Below, piece after piece: positions 29,679 to 39,576 of a DNA stretch of 64,000 bases; position 1 is the first letter of the stretch, and every line of letters starts with the position of its first letter. The stretch is from Pseudomonas sp. AL03 (GTDB lineage: Bacteria > Pseudomonadota > Gammaproteobacteria > Pseudomonadales > Pseudomonadaceae). Location: the NCBI RefSeq assembly GCF_029960815.1, contig NZ_JASBRE010000003.1, forward strand, positions 186,001-250,000, in the 5' to 3' direction. The notes under the pieces are model-generated. The model did not search any database, had not been told where the DNA came from, and saw nothing but the letters and a program-made list of their open reading frames with translations. A program made the position numbers and the translations under genes.

Positions 29679-30463
29679 TCGCCCTGCACTTGAAAAAACT
29701 GCCACTGACCCGTGAATTCAGCCTGTTGATCCTGGCCTACCTGTACGTGCCGATCTTTGTGCTGATCGCCTACAGCTTCAACGCCAACCGCTCGGCAACG
29801 GTGTGGACCGAGTTCTCCTTCGCCTGGTACGGACGGATTCTGGCGAACCCGTCGATCCAGACCGCCGCGTTGAATTCGATCATCGTCGCCAGCATCGCCA
29901 CGGTCTGCGCCACGGCCATTGCGTTGCTCGCAGCGCTGGCGACCTATCGGCCGTTTTACGGACAGAAGATGATCGAGGGCGGGATCAACCTGCCACTGAT
30001 CCTGCCGGAGATCGTCACCGCCGTGGCCACCCTGCTGCTGTTCATGGCGCTGGGGATCAAGCTCGGTTTGCTGACGGTGATTGTCGCGCACATCGGCTTC
30101 TGCATTCCCTTCGCGTACCTGCCGATCCGCGCGCGGCTCAATGACCTGGACAAGAGCTTGCTGGAGGCGGCGAACGATTTGTACGCCAACCCGTGGCAGG
30201 TGTTTCGCCGGGTCACCTTGCCGCTGCTGTGGCCAGCGGTGTTGTCCGGGTCGGTGTTGGCGTTCGTGGTCAGCCTCGACGATTTCATCATGACCTTCTT
30301 CGTCGCCGGCCCCGGTTCGACAACGTTGCCGGTGTACATCTTCTCGGCGATCAAGTCCGGTGTCACGCCGGAGATCAACGCGATCTCGACCCTGATGCTG
30401 GTGATTTCCATCGTGCTGGTGGTGCTGGCCTTCTGGCTGGGACAGCGCGGCAAAAACCAATGA
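29675..30463 (+). CDS. ABC importer permease, PotC-type
   Basis: This 262-residue protein overlaps the previous gene by four bases (ATGA). It has six predicted transmembrane segments and the EAA loop SLLEAANDLYANPWQVFRRV followed by TLPLLWPAVLSG. SFNANRSATVWTEFSFAWY near the N-terminus is characteristic of PotC-type permeases. It pairs with the PotB-type permease. Confidence 0.93.
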   Translation: MIALHLKKLPLTREFSLLILAYLYVPIFVLIAYSFNANRSATVWTEFSFAWYGRILANPSIQTAALNSIIVASIATVCATAIALLAALATYRPFYGQKMIEGGINLPLILPEIVTAVATLLLFMALGIKLGLLTVIVAHIGFCIPFAYLPIRARLNDLDKSLLEAANDLYANPWQVFRRVTLPLLWPAVLSGSVLAFVVSLDDFIMTFFVAGPGSTTLPVYIFSAIKSGVTPEINAISTLMLVISIVLVVLAFWLGQRGKNQ

Positions 30464-30480
30464 GTCTGGAGCCTGCTGTT

Positions 30481-31548
30481 ATGAATAGAAAGCCTATGAA
30501 ACTGAAAAGCATGCGTTACGGCGTCGCCGGTCTGGCCCTCAGTTGCTTCACCGTTTTCACCGCACTGGCCGCCGAGCCCAAGCAATTGTTCTTCTACAAC
30601 TGGACCGACTACTACCCGGTGGAACTGCTGGCCAAGTTCGAAAAGGAGACCGGGATCAAGGTCACCATGGACGGCTACGACAGCAATGAAACCTTGCTGG
30701 CCAAGTTACAGGCCGGTGGCGCGGCGTACGACGTGATCGTGCCGTCGCAGTCGATCATGCGCACGTTGATCAACCAGGACCTGCTGCTGGAAATCGACGC
30801 CGCGTCCCTGCCCAACTTCCAGTACGTCAAACCGGCGTTCCGCAACCCGAGTTTCGACCCGGGCCGCAAATTCTCCGCACCGTACCTGTGGGGCACCACC
30901 GGGTTTTCCTATGACAGTGCGCGGGTGCCCGGCGGCAGGCTGGACGATTCGTGGAAAGAATTCTTCGAACCGCGCAAGGAACTCAAAGGCCAACTCGCCG
31001 CACTCGACACCTCCAGCAGTGTGATCAACGCGGCCAGTCATTACCTGAACGTCGACGAATGCAGCGAAAACCCGCAGGACGCCAAGCGCATTCTGGAGCT
31101 GCTGCAAAAACAGAAACCGCACTTGAAGATGTACAGCTCGGACAACACCGTCGACCGCATGGCTTCCGGTGAGGTGATCATGATGCAGAACTGGAACGGC
31201 TCTACCGCCCGGGCCACGTTGCAAAAAAGCACCATCAAGTACGTGTACCCGCGCGAAGGCCTGGCCATGTTCCAGGACAACTTCGCCGTGCCGAAAAGCG
31301 CCCCGCACCCTGGCAACGCGAAGATCTTCATCGACTGGATGATGAAGCCGGAAAACGCCGCGGCCGTGTCCAACGCCATCGCCTACGACAACGGCATTCA
31401 AAGCGACAAGTTGATCGACGCCAAATGGCGGGTCATGGACGCCATCAACATGCCCGACGAGTTTGCCTCGCGCCTGCGCCCGGAAAAAGAGTGCAGCAAC
31501 AAGGCGCGTGAGCTGCAGGATCGGATCTGGTCGAAGCTCAAGGGTTGA
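30481..31548 (+). CDS. ABC importer periplasmic binding protein, PotD/PotF-type
   Basis: ATG 30481 has GGAG nine bases upstream; an ATG at 30460 overlaps the previous stop and would add seven residues. The 355-residue product has a signal peptide ending about ALA-AEPKQ. The mature protein has PotD/PotF hallmarks: LFFYNWTDYYPVELL, YDVIVPSQSIM, MMQNWNGSTARA. The aromatic NWTDYY box supports a cationic or amine-bearing ligand, but the downstream amidohydrolases point to a nitrogen compound other than plain polyamines (inference). Confidence 0.92.
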   Translation: MNRKPMKLKSMRYGVAGLALSCFTVFTALAAEPKQLFFYNWTDYYPVELLAKFEKETGIKVTMDGYDSNETLLAKLQAGGAAYDVIVPSQSIMRTLINQDLLLEIDAASLPNFQYVKPAFRNPSFDPGRKFSAPYLWGTTGFSYDSARVPGGRLDDSWKEFFEPRKELKGQLAALDTSSSVINAASHYLNVDECSENPQDAKRILELLQKQKPHLKMYSSDNTVDRMASGEVIMMQNWNGSTARATLQKSTIKYVYPREGLAMFQDNFAVPKSAPHPGNAKIFIDWMMKPENAAAVSNAIAYDNGIQSDKLIDAKWRVMDAINMPDEFASRLRPEKECSNKARELQDRIWSKLKG

Positions 31549-31575
31549 TTGACTGGCTTGAGACCGAGTCGCGGC

Positions 31576-31667
31576 CTTCGCGGGCAAGCCTCGCTCCTAC
31601 GGGATTCGGGTTGAATCACAACGTTGTGATCGACAACGAACTGTAGGAGCGAGGCTTGCCCGCGAAG
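31576..31667. repeat. Inverted repeat (25-base arms) with internal palindrome
   Basis: The arms 31576-31600 and 31643-31667 are perfect reverse complements (CTTCGCGGGCAAGCCTCGCT onward). The spacer contains a perfect 16-base palindrome ATCACAACGTTGTGAT at 31614-31629. It is of REP type, found between the binding protein gene and the first amidohydrolase gene of the same operon. Confidence 0.9.
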
Positions 31668-31703
31668 AGGCCAGCGAATACACCACCCAATTTGAGGCTT
31701 GAT

Positions 31704-32900
31704 ATGACCCAACCCCGCTGGCTGCGCAATGTGCGGCCCTACGGTTCAACCGCCAAAGACCTGCTGATCGAAAACGGCCTGTTCAAGCAACACCGCCCGG
31801 CATCGACTGCGGTCCTCACCGCCACCGACATCGACGGCCAAAACCAGCTCCTCACCCCTGCCCTGGTTGAAAGCCACATCCACCTGGACAAAACCCTCTG
31901 GGGCCAACCCTGGCGTGCGAACAGCGCCGGGCCGACGCTCAAGGATTACATCGCCAACGAGCGCCGCGTGCTGCGTGAAGTCGACGCGCCCATCGCTCAA
32001 CGCGCCGGCGCGCTGCTGGAAAACTGCATCGCCCGTGGCTCGCTGACGATGCGTTGTCACGTCGATATCGACCCGGAATTCGGCCTGCGCCATGTCGAGG
32101 CCATGCAGCAACTGCGCGAAAGTTACCGCGACCTGATCGACCTGCAACTGGTGGTGTTCCCGCAAACCGGCCTGATCAGCCGCCCCGGCACCGCCGAACT
32201 GATGCGCGAAGCCATGGCCCTGGGCGTTGAAAACGTCGGTGGCCTCGACCCTTGCGGCATCGACAACGACCCGATCGCGCAGCTCGACTTCGTGTTCAAA
32301 CTGGCCAGCGAATTCGAGCGTGGCGTCGACATTCACCTGCACGACAAGGGAGAACTGGGCCTGTGGCAGATCGCGCGGATCGCCGATTACACCGAGCGCT
32401 TCGGGTGTCAGGGTCGGGTGATGATCAGCCACGCCTACTGCCTTGGGATGTTGCCGTGGAGCCAGGTTAAACCGGTGGCCGAGCGTCTGGCGGCACTGAA
32501 CATCTCGTTGATGAGCTCGGCGCCGGCCGATTGTGCGGTGCCGCCGTTCCTCGCCCTGCGCGAGGCCGGGGTGAATGTCTGTCTGGGTTCGGACGGCATT
32601 CGCGATGCCTGGTCGCCCATGGGTAACGGCGACATGCTGGAACGGGCGATGTTGTTGGCGTTCCGGTTCGACTTGAACAAGGACGATGAACTGGCGGCGG
32701 CGTTCGAAGCGGCGACGGTGAATGGTGCTCGGGCGTTGGGTTGTGAAGGGTATGGGGTGGAGATCGGCCAGCCGGCGGACTTTTTGCTGATGCCGGTGCA
32801 AACGCTGGGTGAGGCGGTGGTGTCGCGGCCGGTGCGCCAGGTTTATCGCGGCGGCGAGCTGATCGCTTCCGGCGGCCAACTGCTGGACAGTCGCTTGTGA
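31704..32900 (+). CDS. Cytosine-deaminase-like amidohydrolase
   Basis: From ATG 31704 (GAGGCTTGAT upstream) the protein has 398 residues. The metal motif is ESHIHLDKTLWGQPW (HxH about 58-60). Further ligands are in DIHLHDKGELGLW (about 209-219), ISHAYCLG and LGSDGIRDAWSPMGNGDML, the last two closely matching CodA-type deaminases. The family deaminates cytosine, isocytosine, creatinine-like or s-triazine-derived rings. The exact substrate is not known. It lies in the importer operon and its stop overlaps the next start, so the two hydrolases are translationally coupled. Confidence 0.85.
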   Translation: MTQPRWLRNVRPYGSTAKDLLIENGLFKQHRPASTAVLTATDIDGQNQLLTPALVESHIHLDKTLWGQPWRANSAGPTLKDYIANERRVLREVDAPIAQRAGALLENCIARGSLTMRCHVDIDPEFGLRHVEAMQQLRESYRDLIDLQLVVFPQTGLISRPGTAELMREAMALGVENVGGLDPCGIDNDPIAQLDFVFKLASEFERGVDIHLHDKGELGLWQIARIADYTERFGCQGRVMISHAYCLGMLPWSQVKPVAERLAALNISLMSSAPADCAVPPFLALREAGVNVCLGSDGIRDAWSPMGNGDMLERAMLLAFRFDLNKDDELAAAFEAATVNGARALGCEGYGVEIGQPADFLLMPVQTLGEAVVSRPVRQVYRGGELIASGGQLLDSRL

Positions 32901-34384
32901 AACGGATTGCTTTGAAAGCCCGCTGCGTGGTCGGGTTCGACGGCACACAGCATGTGCTGTGGCGCGACGGCGAAGTGGTGTTCGAAGGTTCGCACATCGT
33001 GTTTGTCGGTCGTGATTATCCGGGCCCGGTGGATCAGTGGATTGATTACGGCAACGCGTTGATCGGTCCGGGTTTTATCGATCTGGATGCGCTCGGGGAT
33101 CTTGATTCGACGGTGCTGACGCTGGACAACGGCGATGAACGCGACATGGGTCGGATGTGGTCCGAGGACTATCTGGCGAGCGGTCCGCGGGAGAGTTACA
33201 CCGCGGATGAAGAAGTCTTCAAGTACCGCTATGCCTTCACTCAGTTGATCCGCAACGGCATCACCACCGCCATGCCGATCACCTCGATGTACTACCGCGA
33301 GTGGGCCGAGACTTACGACGAGTTTTCTGCGGTGGCCGGTGTCGCTGCCGAGTTGGGGCTGCGAACTTACCTCGGTCCCTGCTACATGAGCGGCATGAGT
33401 TACTGGCGCGCTGACGGAACCTTGGGGCACCACTGGGACGAAGCGCGTGGAATGGCCGGGCTCGATGCGGCTGTTCGGTTTTTCCATGACTTCGACGGTG
33501 CTCACGAGGGTTTGATTCGCGGCGCGCTGCTGCCGGACCGCATCCAGACCTGCACCCCGGCCCTGCTGCAACGCACCGCTGCGTTGAGTCGGGAACTGAA
33601 CGCGCCGATGCGTTTGCATTGCTGCCAGGGGCTCGGTGAAGTGGCGATGGTCGAGCAACTGCGCGGCGTATCGCCCCTGACCTGGTTGCAGCAACTGGAC
33701 CTGTTGACCCCGCGCAGTCTGTTACCCCACGGCATCTACACCTCTGGTGATGACGATCTGCAACGCGTGGTGGATGGCGGCGCGAGTCTGGTGCATTGCC
33801 CAGTGGTGTTTGCCCGTGACGGCGAGGCGCTGAACTCTTTCGGTCGCTATCGGGCCAAGGGCGTCAACTTCGCCTTGGGCACTGACACTTGGCCGGCGGA
33901 CCTGCTGGAGAACATGCGCCAGGGTCTGAACATCGCGCGATTGATGGAGGGCGATGGTGCTTTGACCAGTACGTTGGACTTTTACAACGCCGCCACGCTC
34001 GGTGGCGCCAAAGCCTTGGGCCGAGACGATCTCGGCCGTCTGGCGCCGGGGGCCAAAGCCGACATCACGGTGTTCAGCCTTTGCGGCCTGCATTTGGGGC
34101 CGCTGTTCGACCCACTGAAAAACCTGGTATTGGCCGGGCGCGGTGACGATTGCATCGCCAGCTACATCGACGGCCGCTGCGTCATGCAAAACGGTCAGGT
34201 TCAAGGCGTCGACTACCCCGCCCTGCAACGCCAGGCCCAACAACAATTCGAAAAACTGATGCGCAGCCACAGCGACCGGGCCTTCGGCCAACCGGACTGG
34301 AAAGGCCTGTTCAAACCGGCCATCCCGTTCGCTGATGACTACAGCGCACACGCGCCGCTGAGCGCGATTGATCCACTTCTTTAG
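32897..34384 (+). CDS. Amidohydrolase-superfamily protein lacking the canonical HxH
   Basis: This 495-residue protein starts at GTG 32897, overlapping the previous TGA by four bases. Overall it follows the TRZ/ATZ-chlorohydrolase layout: GPGFIDLD at the barrel start, ALGTDTWPADLLENM as the late Asp motif, then LGRLAPGAKADITVF. The strand-1 motif, normally PGFVDxHxH, reads GFIDLDALGDLD (about 60-70), so both first histidines are absent. Later ligands are present: LHCCQG (about 240), LLPHGIY (about 277) and Asp in GTDTW (about 330). This may bind metal differently or have lost hydrolase activity. Confidence 0.82.
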   Translation: MKRIALKARCVVGFDGTQHVLWRDGEVVFEGSHIVFVGRDYPGPVDQWIDYGNALIGPGFIDLDALGDLDSTVLTLDNGDERDMGRMWSEDYLASGPRESYTADEEVFKYRYAFTQLIRNGITTAMPITSMYYREWAETYDEFSAVAGVAAELGLRTYLGPCYMSGMSYWRADGTLGHHWDEARGMAGLDAAVRFFHDFDGAHEGLIRGALLPDRIQTCTPALLQRTAALSRELNAPMRLHCCQGLGEVAMVEQLRGVSPLTWLQQLDLLTPRSLLPHGIYTSGDDDLQRVVDGGASLVHCPVVFARDGEALNSFGRYRAKGVNFALGTDTWPADLLENMRQGLNIARLMEGDGALTSTLDFYNAATLGGAKALGRDDLGRLAPGAKADITVFSLCGLHLGPLFDPLKNLVLAGRGDDCIASYIDGRCVMQNGQVQGVDYPALQRQAQQQFEKLMRSHSDRAFGQPDWKGLFKPAIPFADDYSAHAPLSAIDPLL

Positions 34385-34396
34385 AGAGTTCTGCCC

Positions 34397-35059
34397 ATGC
34401 AAAGCTTCGACTTCAGCCAATTGAGTCCGCGAGACAAGTACAAGATTCTGATCGGCAGCGTGGTGCCACGGCCGATTGCCCTGGTCACCACCATCGACGG
34501 TGAGGGTCGGATCAACGCCGCGCCCTTCAGCTTCTTCAACGCCCTCTCGGCCGACCCGCCGATCCTCGCGCTAGGCGTGGAAAACTACGGAGACCAAAGT
34601 CCCAAGGACACCACTCGCAATATCCAGCTCAACCAGGAATTCACCGTAAACATCGTCAGCGATGCCCTGGTGGAAGCCATGAATGTCTGCGCCGTGCCGT
34701 TTGCCCCCGGTTTCGACGAGCTGACTGCCGCCGGCCTTACCGCCATTCCCGGCACCACGGTCAAATGCCCACGAATCGGCGAAGCACCGGTGGCTCTGGA
34801 GTGTCGGCGGATGATGGCGCTGTCCATCGGGCAGTCGCGGGAGATTATCTTTGGCGAAGTGCTGATGGCCCATGTGCGGGATGAATTGATCGACCCGAAA
34901 ACCCTGTATATCGATCAGCTGGGGCTGGATGCGATTGGGCGGATGGGTGGGCATGGGTATGCGCGTACTCGGGATTATTTTGACTTGCCGACACGGTCGT
35001 TGCAGGCGTGGACGGATGCCCCGGGGGGTGGGGAGCGGTTTTGGCCTTTGGGTAAATGA
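34397..35059 (+). CDS. Flavin reductase-like FMN-binding protein
   Basis: This 220-residue protein starts at ATG 34397 after AGAGAGTTCTGCCC. It has the split-barrel flavin reductase pattern: VVPRPIALVTTIDGEGRINA, APFSFFNALSADPPILALG, and KDTTRNIQLNQEFTVNIVS. Such proteins reduce FMN/FAD for a two-component monooxygenase, or are flavoredoxin-like or oxygenases themselves. No separate monooxygenase is present in the operon. It is the last gene of the unit and converges with imuC. Confidence 0.9.
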   Translation: MQSFDFSQLSPRDKYKILIGSVVPRPIALVTTIDGEGRINAAPFSFFNALSADPPILALGVENYGDQSPKDTTRNIQLNQEFTVNIVSDALVEAMNVCAVPFAPGFDELTAAGLTAIPGTTVKCPRIGEAPVALECRRMMALSIGQSREIIFGEVLMAHVRDELIDPKTLYIDQLGLDAIGRMGGHGYARTRDYFDLPTRSLQAWTDAPGGGERFWPLGK

Positions 35060-35079
35060 GGGCGTGATCGTTCCCACGG

Positions 35080-38000
35080 CTAACGAAAATCCCGGCTGCG
35101 CACACTGATGCCGTCGAGCAATGGACTCAGGTCGCTCAACCGTCCGGCAATCAAATGCCGCACCTCGCCTTCCTTTTCCCAGCGCCCATCAACCTTGAGC
35201 AATTGCGAGCCGACCAACACCTGGCGCTGCCGGTCGGCCAAGTCGCGCCAGACCACCACGTTGACGTTGCCGAACTCATCTTCAAGGGTGACAAAGGTCA
35301 CGCCACTGGCGGTACCCGGCCGTTGCCGACCGGTCACCAGCCCGGCGACGCTGACCGGTCTTCCATGCTCGACATCCAGCAGCTCCTTCGAACTGCGGCA
35401 ACGCCGGGCCTTCAATTCACCCCGCAACAACGCCAGCGGATGCGGACCGAGCGTGGTGCCGACACTGGTGTAATCGGCTAGCAGGTCCTCGCCCACGGTG
35501 GGTTTGGGTAACGACACCGCGCCCTCCTCCTGACTCGGCAGACCGGTAAACAAGCCGAGCTGTTTCTGTACACCCGCCACTTCCCAGCGCGCCCGATGAC
35601 GGTCGCCGGCCAGCCCACGCAGCGCACCGGCATCGGCCAGTTGCTCCTGGGCGCGGGCATCGAGTCGTGCCCGCTCGCCGAGGTCGGCAATGTCGACAAA
35701 CGTCCCCTTCGACCTCGCCGTTTCGATGCGCCGGGCATCGTCCTCGCGAAAACCCTTGATCATCCGCAACCCCATGCGAATCGCCGGCTGGGCACCGGTG
35801 ATCGGTTCGAGGCTGCAATCCCAGTCACTGGCGCGCACGTCCACCGGGCGAATCTGCAAATGATGCCGGCGCGCGTCCTGCAGAATCTGGTCCGGGCTGT
35901 AGAAACCCATGGGCCAGCTGTTGATCAGCGCACAGGCGAAGGCCGCCGGCTCGTGGCATTTCAACCAGCAACTGGCGTAAGTCAGCAAGGCGAAACTGGC
36001 GGCGTGTGACTCGGGAAAACCGTAGCTGCCGAAGCCTTTGATCTGCTCGAAGATCTGCGCGGAAAATTCTGCCGTGTAGCCGTTTTTCTTCATCCCGGCG
36101 GCCAGGCGATCCTTGTGCGGTTCGAGCCCGCCGTGGCGTTTCCAGGCCGCCATGGAGCGGCGCAACTGATCGGCCTCGCCGGGGCTGTAGTCGGCGGCGA
36201 CAATCGCAATCTGCATGACCTGTTCCTGAAACAGCGGCACACCCAGCGTGCGCTTGAGCACGGTTTCCAGTGCCGGTGACGGATAGACCTCGGGTTCTTC
36301 CTTGTTCCGGCGTCGCAGGTACGGATGCACCATCCCGCCCTGAATCGGCCCCGGACGGACGATCGCCACCTCGATCACCAGGTCATAGAAGGTCCGGGGT
36401 TTGAGCCTCGGCAGCATCGACATCTGCGCCCGGGACTCGATCTGGAACACGCCGATGGTGTCGGCACGACCGATCATGTCGTAGGTTTGCGGGTCTTCGG
36501 CCGGGATCGTCGCCAGGCTCAGGTCCCGATGGCGATGGCGGCGCAACAGATCGAAACAGCGGCGGATCGCACTGAGCATGCCCAACGCCAGAATATCCAC
36601 CTTGAGCAGCCCGACCGCGTCGAGGTCATCCTTGTCCCACTGAATGATGGTGCGCTCGGCCATGGCGGCGTTTTCCACCGGGACCAGGCTGTCCAGAGGC
36701 TGCTCGGAAATCACGAAACCGCCGGGGTGCTGGGACAGGTGTCGAGGGAAACCGATCAGCTGCCCCGTCAGGCTCAGCACCCGGCGCAATACCGGGCTCT
36801 CGGGATCGAACCCGCCTTCAAGCAGGCGTTCCACGGGCGGTGTTGCATCACTCCAGTGGCCACAGCAATCGGCCAGGGCGTTGATCTGATCCGGCGGCAA
36901 CCCCAAGGCCTTGGCCACATCACGCACCGCGCCGGCCGCGTGATACGTGCTGACCACCGCCGTGAGCGCCGCGCGGGTCCGGCCATAACGCTGGAACACG
37001 TACTGCAAGACTTCTTCGCGACGCTCATGTTCGAAATCGACGTCGATGTCCGGCGGCTCGTTGCGTTCCCTGGAGAGAAAGCGCTCGAACAACAGCGTGG
37101 TGCGATCCGGATCGATTTCCGTGATCCCCAAGGCAAAACACACCGCCGAGTTGGCCGCCGAACCACGGCCCTGACACAGGATTTTTTGCTCACGGGCGAA
37201 ACGCACAATGTCGTGAACCGTCAGGAAATAGCTTTCGTAGCCCAGCTCGGCGATCAGCTCCAGTTCCTTGTCGATCTGCGTCAGCACCTTGGCCTGCGGG
37301 CCTTTTGACCAACGCCACGCGATGCCCTCTTCGGTCAAATGACGCAGCCAGGACGTGGCAGTCTGGCCTTGCGGTACCAACTCCCGGGGATATTGATAAC
37401 GCAACTGACCGAGGTCGAAGGTGCAGCGTCGGGCGATGTTCAGCGTTTCGTCGAGCAGTGTTTGCGGATAGATCGATTGCAGCGCATCGAGACTGCGCAC
37501 ATGCCGCTCGCCATTGGGATGAAGACGCAACCCGGCCTCCGCCACCGGCACGTGATGACGGATCGCAGTCATGGTGTCCTGCAAGGCGCGCCGGCCGCGA
37601 GCGTGCATGTGCACATCGCCGCTGGCCACTGCCGGGATTCGCAGTTCGCCCGCCAGGGTCAGCAGCGCAGCCAGCCGTCGTGTATCGTCCTGGCCGCGAT
37701 GTAGCTGGACGGCCAGCCACAGGCGTTCGGCGAAGGTCTGCTTCAGCCAGTGGCCCTGTTCAACGTCATCGACAGCGTCCGGCACCCACAACGCCAACAG
37801 CCCCGGCAGGGGTTCGCTGAAGTCTTCCCGCAGCACTTGATACTGGCCTTTCTGCGTTCGGCGTCGGGCTCGGGTAATCAGTCGGCACAGGGTTTGGTAA
37901 CCCTCGAGGTTTTCCACCAGCAGCACCAGTTTCGGGCCGTTCTCGATCCGCACTTCGCTGCCGATGATCAACGGCAGCTCCACGGATTTGGCCGCTTGCC

Positions 38001-38157
38001 AGGCGCGGACGATACCGGCCAGGGTGCATTCATCGGTGATTGCCAAGGCCTGATAGCCCTGTTTTTTCGCCCGCTGAAACAGTTCGAGGGCACTGGAAGC
38101 ACCGCGCTGGAAACTGAAGTTCGACAGGCAGTGCAGTTCGGCATAGTCGATGCTCAT
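35080..38157 (-). CDS. imuC: Error-prone DNA polymerase ImuC/DnaE2
   Basis: From ATG 38157 the protein has 1025 residues; an upstream in-frame ATG at 38178 would lie within imuB. An N-terminal PHP domain ([16 protein letters not shown]) is followed by the C-family polymerase core with the catalytic Asp motif [14 protein letters not shown] (about 367-380), helix-hairpin-helix and a C-terminal OB fold ([16 protein letters not shown]). It performs mutagenic translesion synthesis with ImuA and ImuB after DNA damage. The ATG overlaps the imuB stop (ATGA). Confidence 0.96.
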   Translation of the reverse strand: MSIDYAELHCLSNFSFQRGASSALELFQRAKKQGYQALAITDECTLAGIVRAWQAAKSVELPLIIGSEVRIENGPKLVLLVENLEGYQTLCRLITRARRRTQKGQYQVLREDFSEPLPGLLALWVPDAVDDVEQGHWLKQTFAERLWLAVQLHRGQDDTRRLAALLTLAGELRIPAVASGDVHMHARGRRALQDTMTAIRHHVPVAEAGLRLHPNGERHVRSLDALQSIYPQTLLDETLNIARRCTFDLGQLRYQYPRELVPQGQTATSWLRHLTEEGIAWRWSKGPQAKVLTQIDKELELIAELGYESYFLTVHDIVRFAREQKILCQGRGSAANSAVCFALGITEIDPDRTTLLFERFLSRERNEPPDIDVDFEHERREEVLQYVFQRYGRTRAALTAVVSTYHAAGAVRDVAKALGLPPDQINALADCCGHWSDATPPVERLLEGGFDPESPVLRRVLSLTGQLIGFPRHLSQHPGGFVISEQPLDSLVPVENAAMAERTIIQWDKDDLDAVGLLKVDILALGMLSAIRRCFDLLRRHRHRDLSLATIPAEDPQTYDMIGRADTIGVFQIESRAQMSMLPRLKPRTFYDLVIEVAIVRPGPIQGGMVHPYLRRRNKEEPEVYPSPALETVLKRTLGVPLFQEQVMQIAIVAADYSPGEADQLRRSMAAWKRHGGLEPHKDRLAAGMKKNGYTAEFSAQIFEQIKGFGSYGFPESHAASFALLTYASCWLKCHEPAAFACALINSWPMGFYSPDQILQDARRHHLQIRPVDVRASDWDCSLEPITGAQPAIRMGLRMIKGFREDDARRIETARSKGTFVDIADLGERARLDARAQEQLADAGALRGLAGDRHRARWEVAGVQKQLGLFTGLPSQEEGAVSLPKPTVGEDLLADYTSVGTTLGPHPLALLRGELKARRCRSSKELLDVEHGRPVSVAGLVTGRQRPGTASGVTFVTLEDEFGNVNVVVWRDLADRQRQVLVGSQLLKVDGRWEKEGEVRHLIAGRLSDLSPLLDGISVRSRDFR

Positions 38158-39569
38158 GCGAACCACCCCTGCAGCCACAACCGGCCGTCCTCACCGACCG
38201 CACGATAGGCCCAGCCCTGCTGGCCGGAGCGGGTTTCAATCAGGAAATAATCGCGGCGCACATCGTCACCGTCCCACCACCCGGACTCGATGCGTTCCGG
38301 CCCCATCAGGATGCGTGTCGAACCTTCGTGCACCGCCAGCGGTTCAGTCAGCAGCCAGCCCGGTCGTTGCACTGCAGGCAGCCCGCCACAGCGCTGACTG
38401 TCGACACTGGCCTGCCACGCGCATTCCGGCCGGTGATCGGCCTGGAACCGCAAACCCTGCACCGCGCCATCTCCCAACCGCGCCCGCAAGCGTTCGCGCA
38501 GTTGCTCCCAGGGCAAGGACTGCTGCGGACGGTCGTCGAACAGCTCCTGATACTGGGGAACGAAGGCCGGCAAGTCTTCGGCGCGCAGACGAAAACCGCG
38601 CACCGGGGCCTCGACCTGAACCTGTTCCAGCCGCCCTCGGGCCAGTTCGAAGAGCATCGCCGGATCACGTTCGGCGCTGAGCAGGCCGACCTTGATGAGG
38701 GTGTCCGGCAACCCGGCATGCTCCAGGTGCAGGTCGAAACGCTGCACGCCGCTGTCCCGCCCGCAAAGAAACGCCGACAGGTCACCGGTCAATCGGCGTA
38801 ACGGAAACAGCAGCGCCTGATGGGACTGCACATCGAAGTTGAGCTCGATGCGCACATCGAAGCGGTCCGGCGGCAGATAGAACGCCAGCGCCAGCTGCCG
38901 TAACCCGAGCAAGGTGTCCAGATGCTTGAGCACCTGGGCCTCGAAACGCCGGGCCAGACTATGGCGAGGCAACGCCTGAACCTGACTCAAAGTGCGCAGC
39001 CCCATGCGCGACAACGCCGTGGCGACGCTGGTCTCCAGCCCGATCCGGTCGATGGGCAACTGCCCAAGATGATGGTGCAAGGCTTGATCGTCGGGCACCA
39101 CCAGACCGTCATACGCGTTGGCCAGCACCCGCGCGGCCGCCGGGTTGGGCGCGGCAACAATCCGATGGCGAAACCCCAGTTCGCCGAGCTCGGTCCGTAA
39201 CCGCGCCTCGAATTGCGGCCAGGCGCCGAACAATCCCAGGCTGGACTCGATTTCAAACACCACCGCACGCGGGTAATGCACGCTGACCTGAGCGCTGAAG
39301 CGGTAGGCCCATGCAGCCAGAAACTGCTGCCAGTGTTCGATCTCGGCGGCATCGTATTCGGCCGTGGCAAACCCTTTGCTCAGCGCCTGCGCGGCGGTCA
39401 TCGACTGGCCGGGACGCAAGCCCAGCGCCCGCGCCGAACCGTTGACCGCCTGCAACACCCGACGCTGGGCCGGGCCGGTCAACAGCGCCAGCGGCGCATC
39501 GGGATCGGAGCGCTGACGCAGTACCGCGTCCAGCGCCAATTGCGGGAAAAGAATGCAGACCCAGCGCAT
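38154..39569 (-). CDS. imuB: ImuB, Y-family polymerase-like mutagenesis protein
   Basis: ATG 39569 gives [20 protein letters not shown], the usual start, and 471 residues; a far longer open frame upstream overlaps imuA and is not coding. The protein has the Y-family little-finger architecture ([35 protein letters not shown]). ImuB proteins lack a complete catalytic acidic triad and act as the hub linking ImuA, ImuC and the beta clamp (family knowledge). It overlaps imuC by four bases. Confidence 0.94.
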   Translation of the reverse strand: MRWVCILFPQLALDAVLRQRSDPDAPLALLTGPAQRRVLQAVNGSARALGLRPGQSMTAAQALSKGFATAEYDAAEIEHWQQFLAAWAYRFSAQVSVHYPRAVVFEIESSLGLFGAWPQFEARLRTELGELGFRHRIVAAPNPAAARVLANAYDGLVVPDDQALHHHLGQLPIDRIGLETSVATALSRMGLRTLSQVQALPRHSLARRFEAQVLKHLDTLLGLRQLALAFYLPPDRFDVRIELNFDVQSHQALLFPLRRLTGDLSAFLCGRDSGVQRFDLHLEHAGLPDTLIKVGLLSAERDPAMLFELARGRLEQVQVEAPVRGFRLRAEDLPAFVPQYQELFDDRPQQSLPWEQLRERLRARLGDGAVQGLRFQADHRPECAWQASVDSQRCGGLPAVQRPGWLLTEPLAVHEGSTRILMGPERIESGWWDGDDVRRDYFLIETRSGQQGWAYRAVGEDGRLWLQGWFA

Positions 39570-39576
39570 GGCAACC

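Noticed and set aside
35060..35079. Possible terminator between the flavin reductase gene and imuC
   Set aside because: Only a fragment of a REP arm (GATCGTTCCCACG) is present, with no pairing arm or T run.
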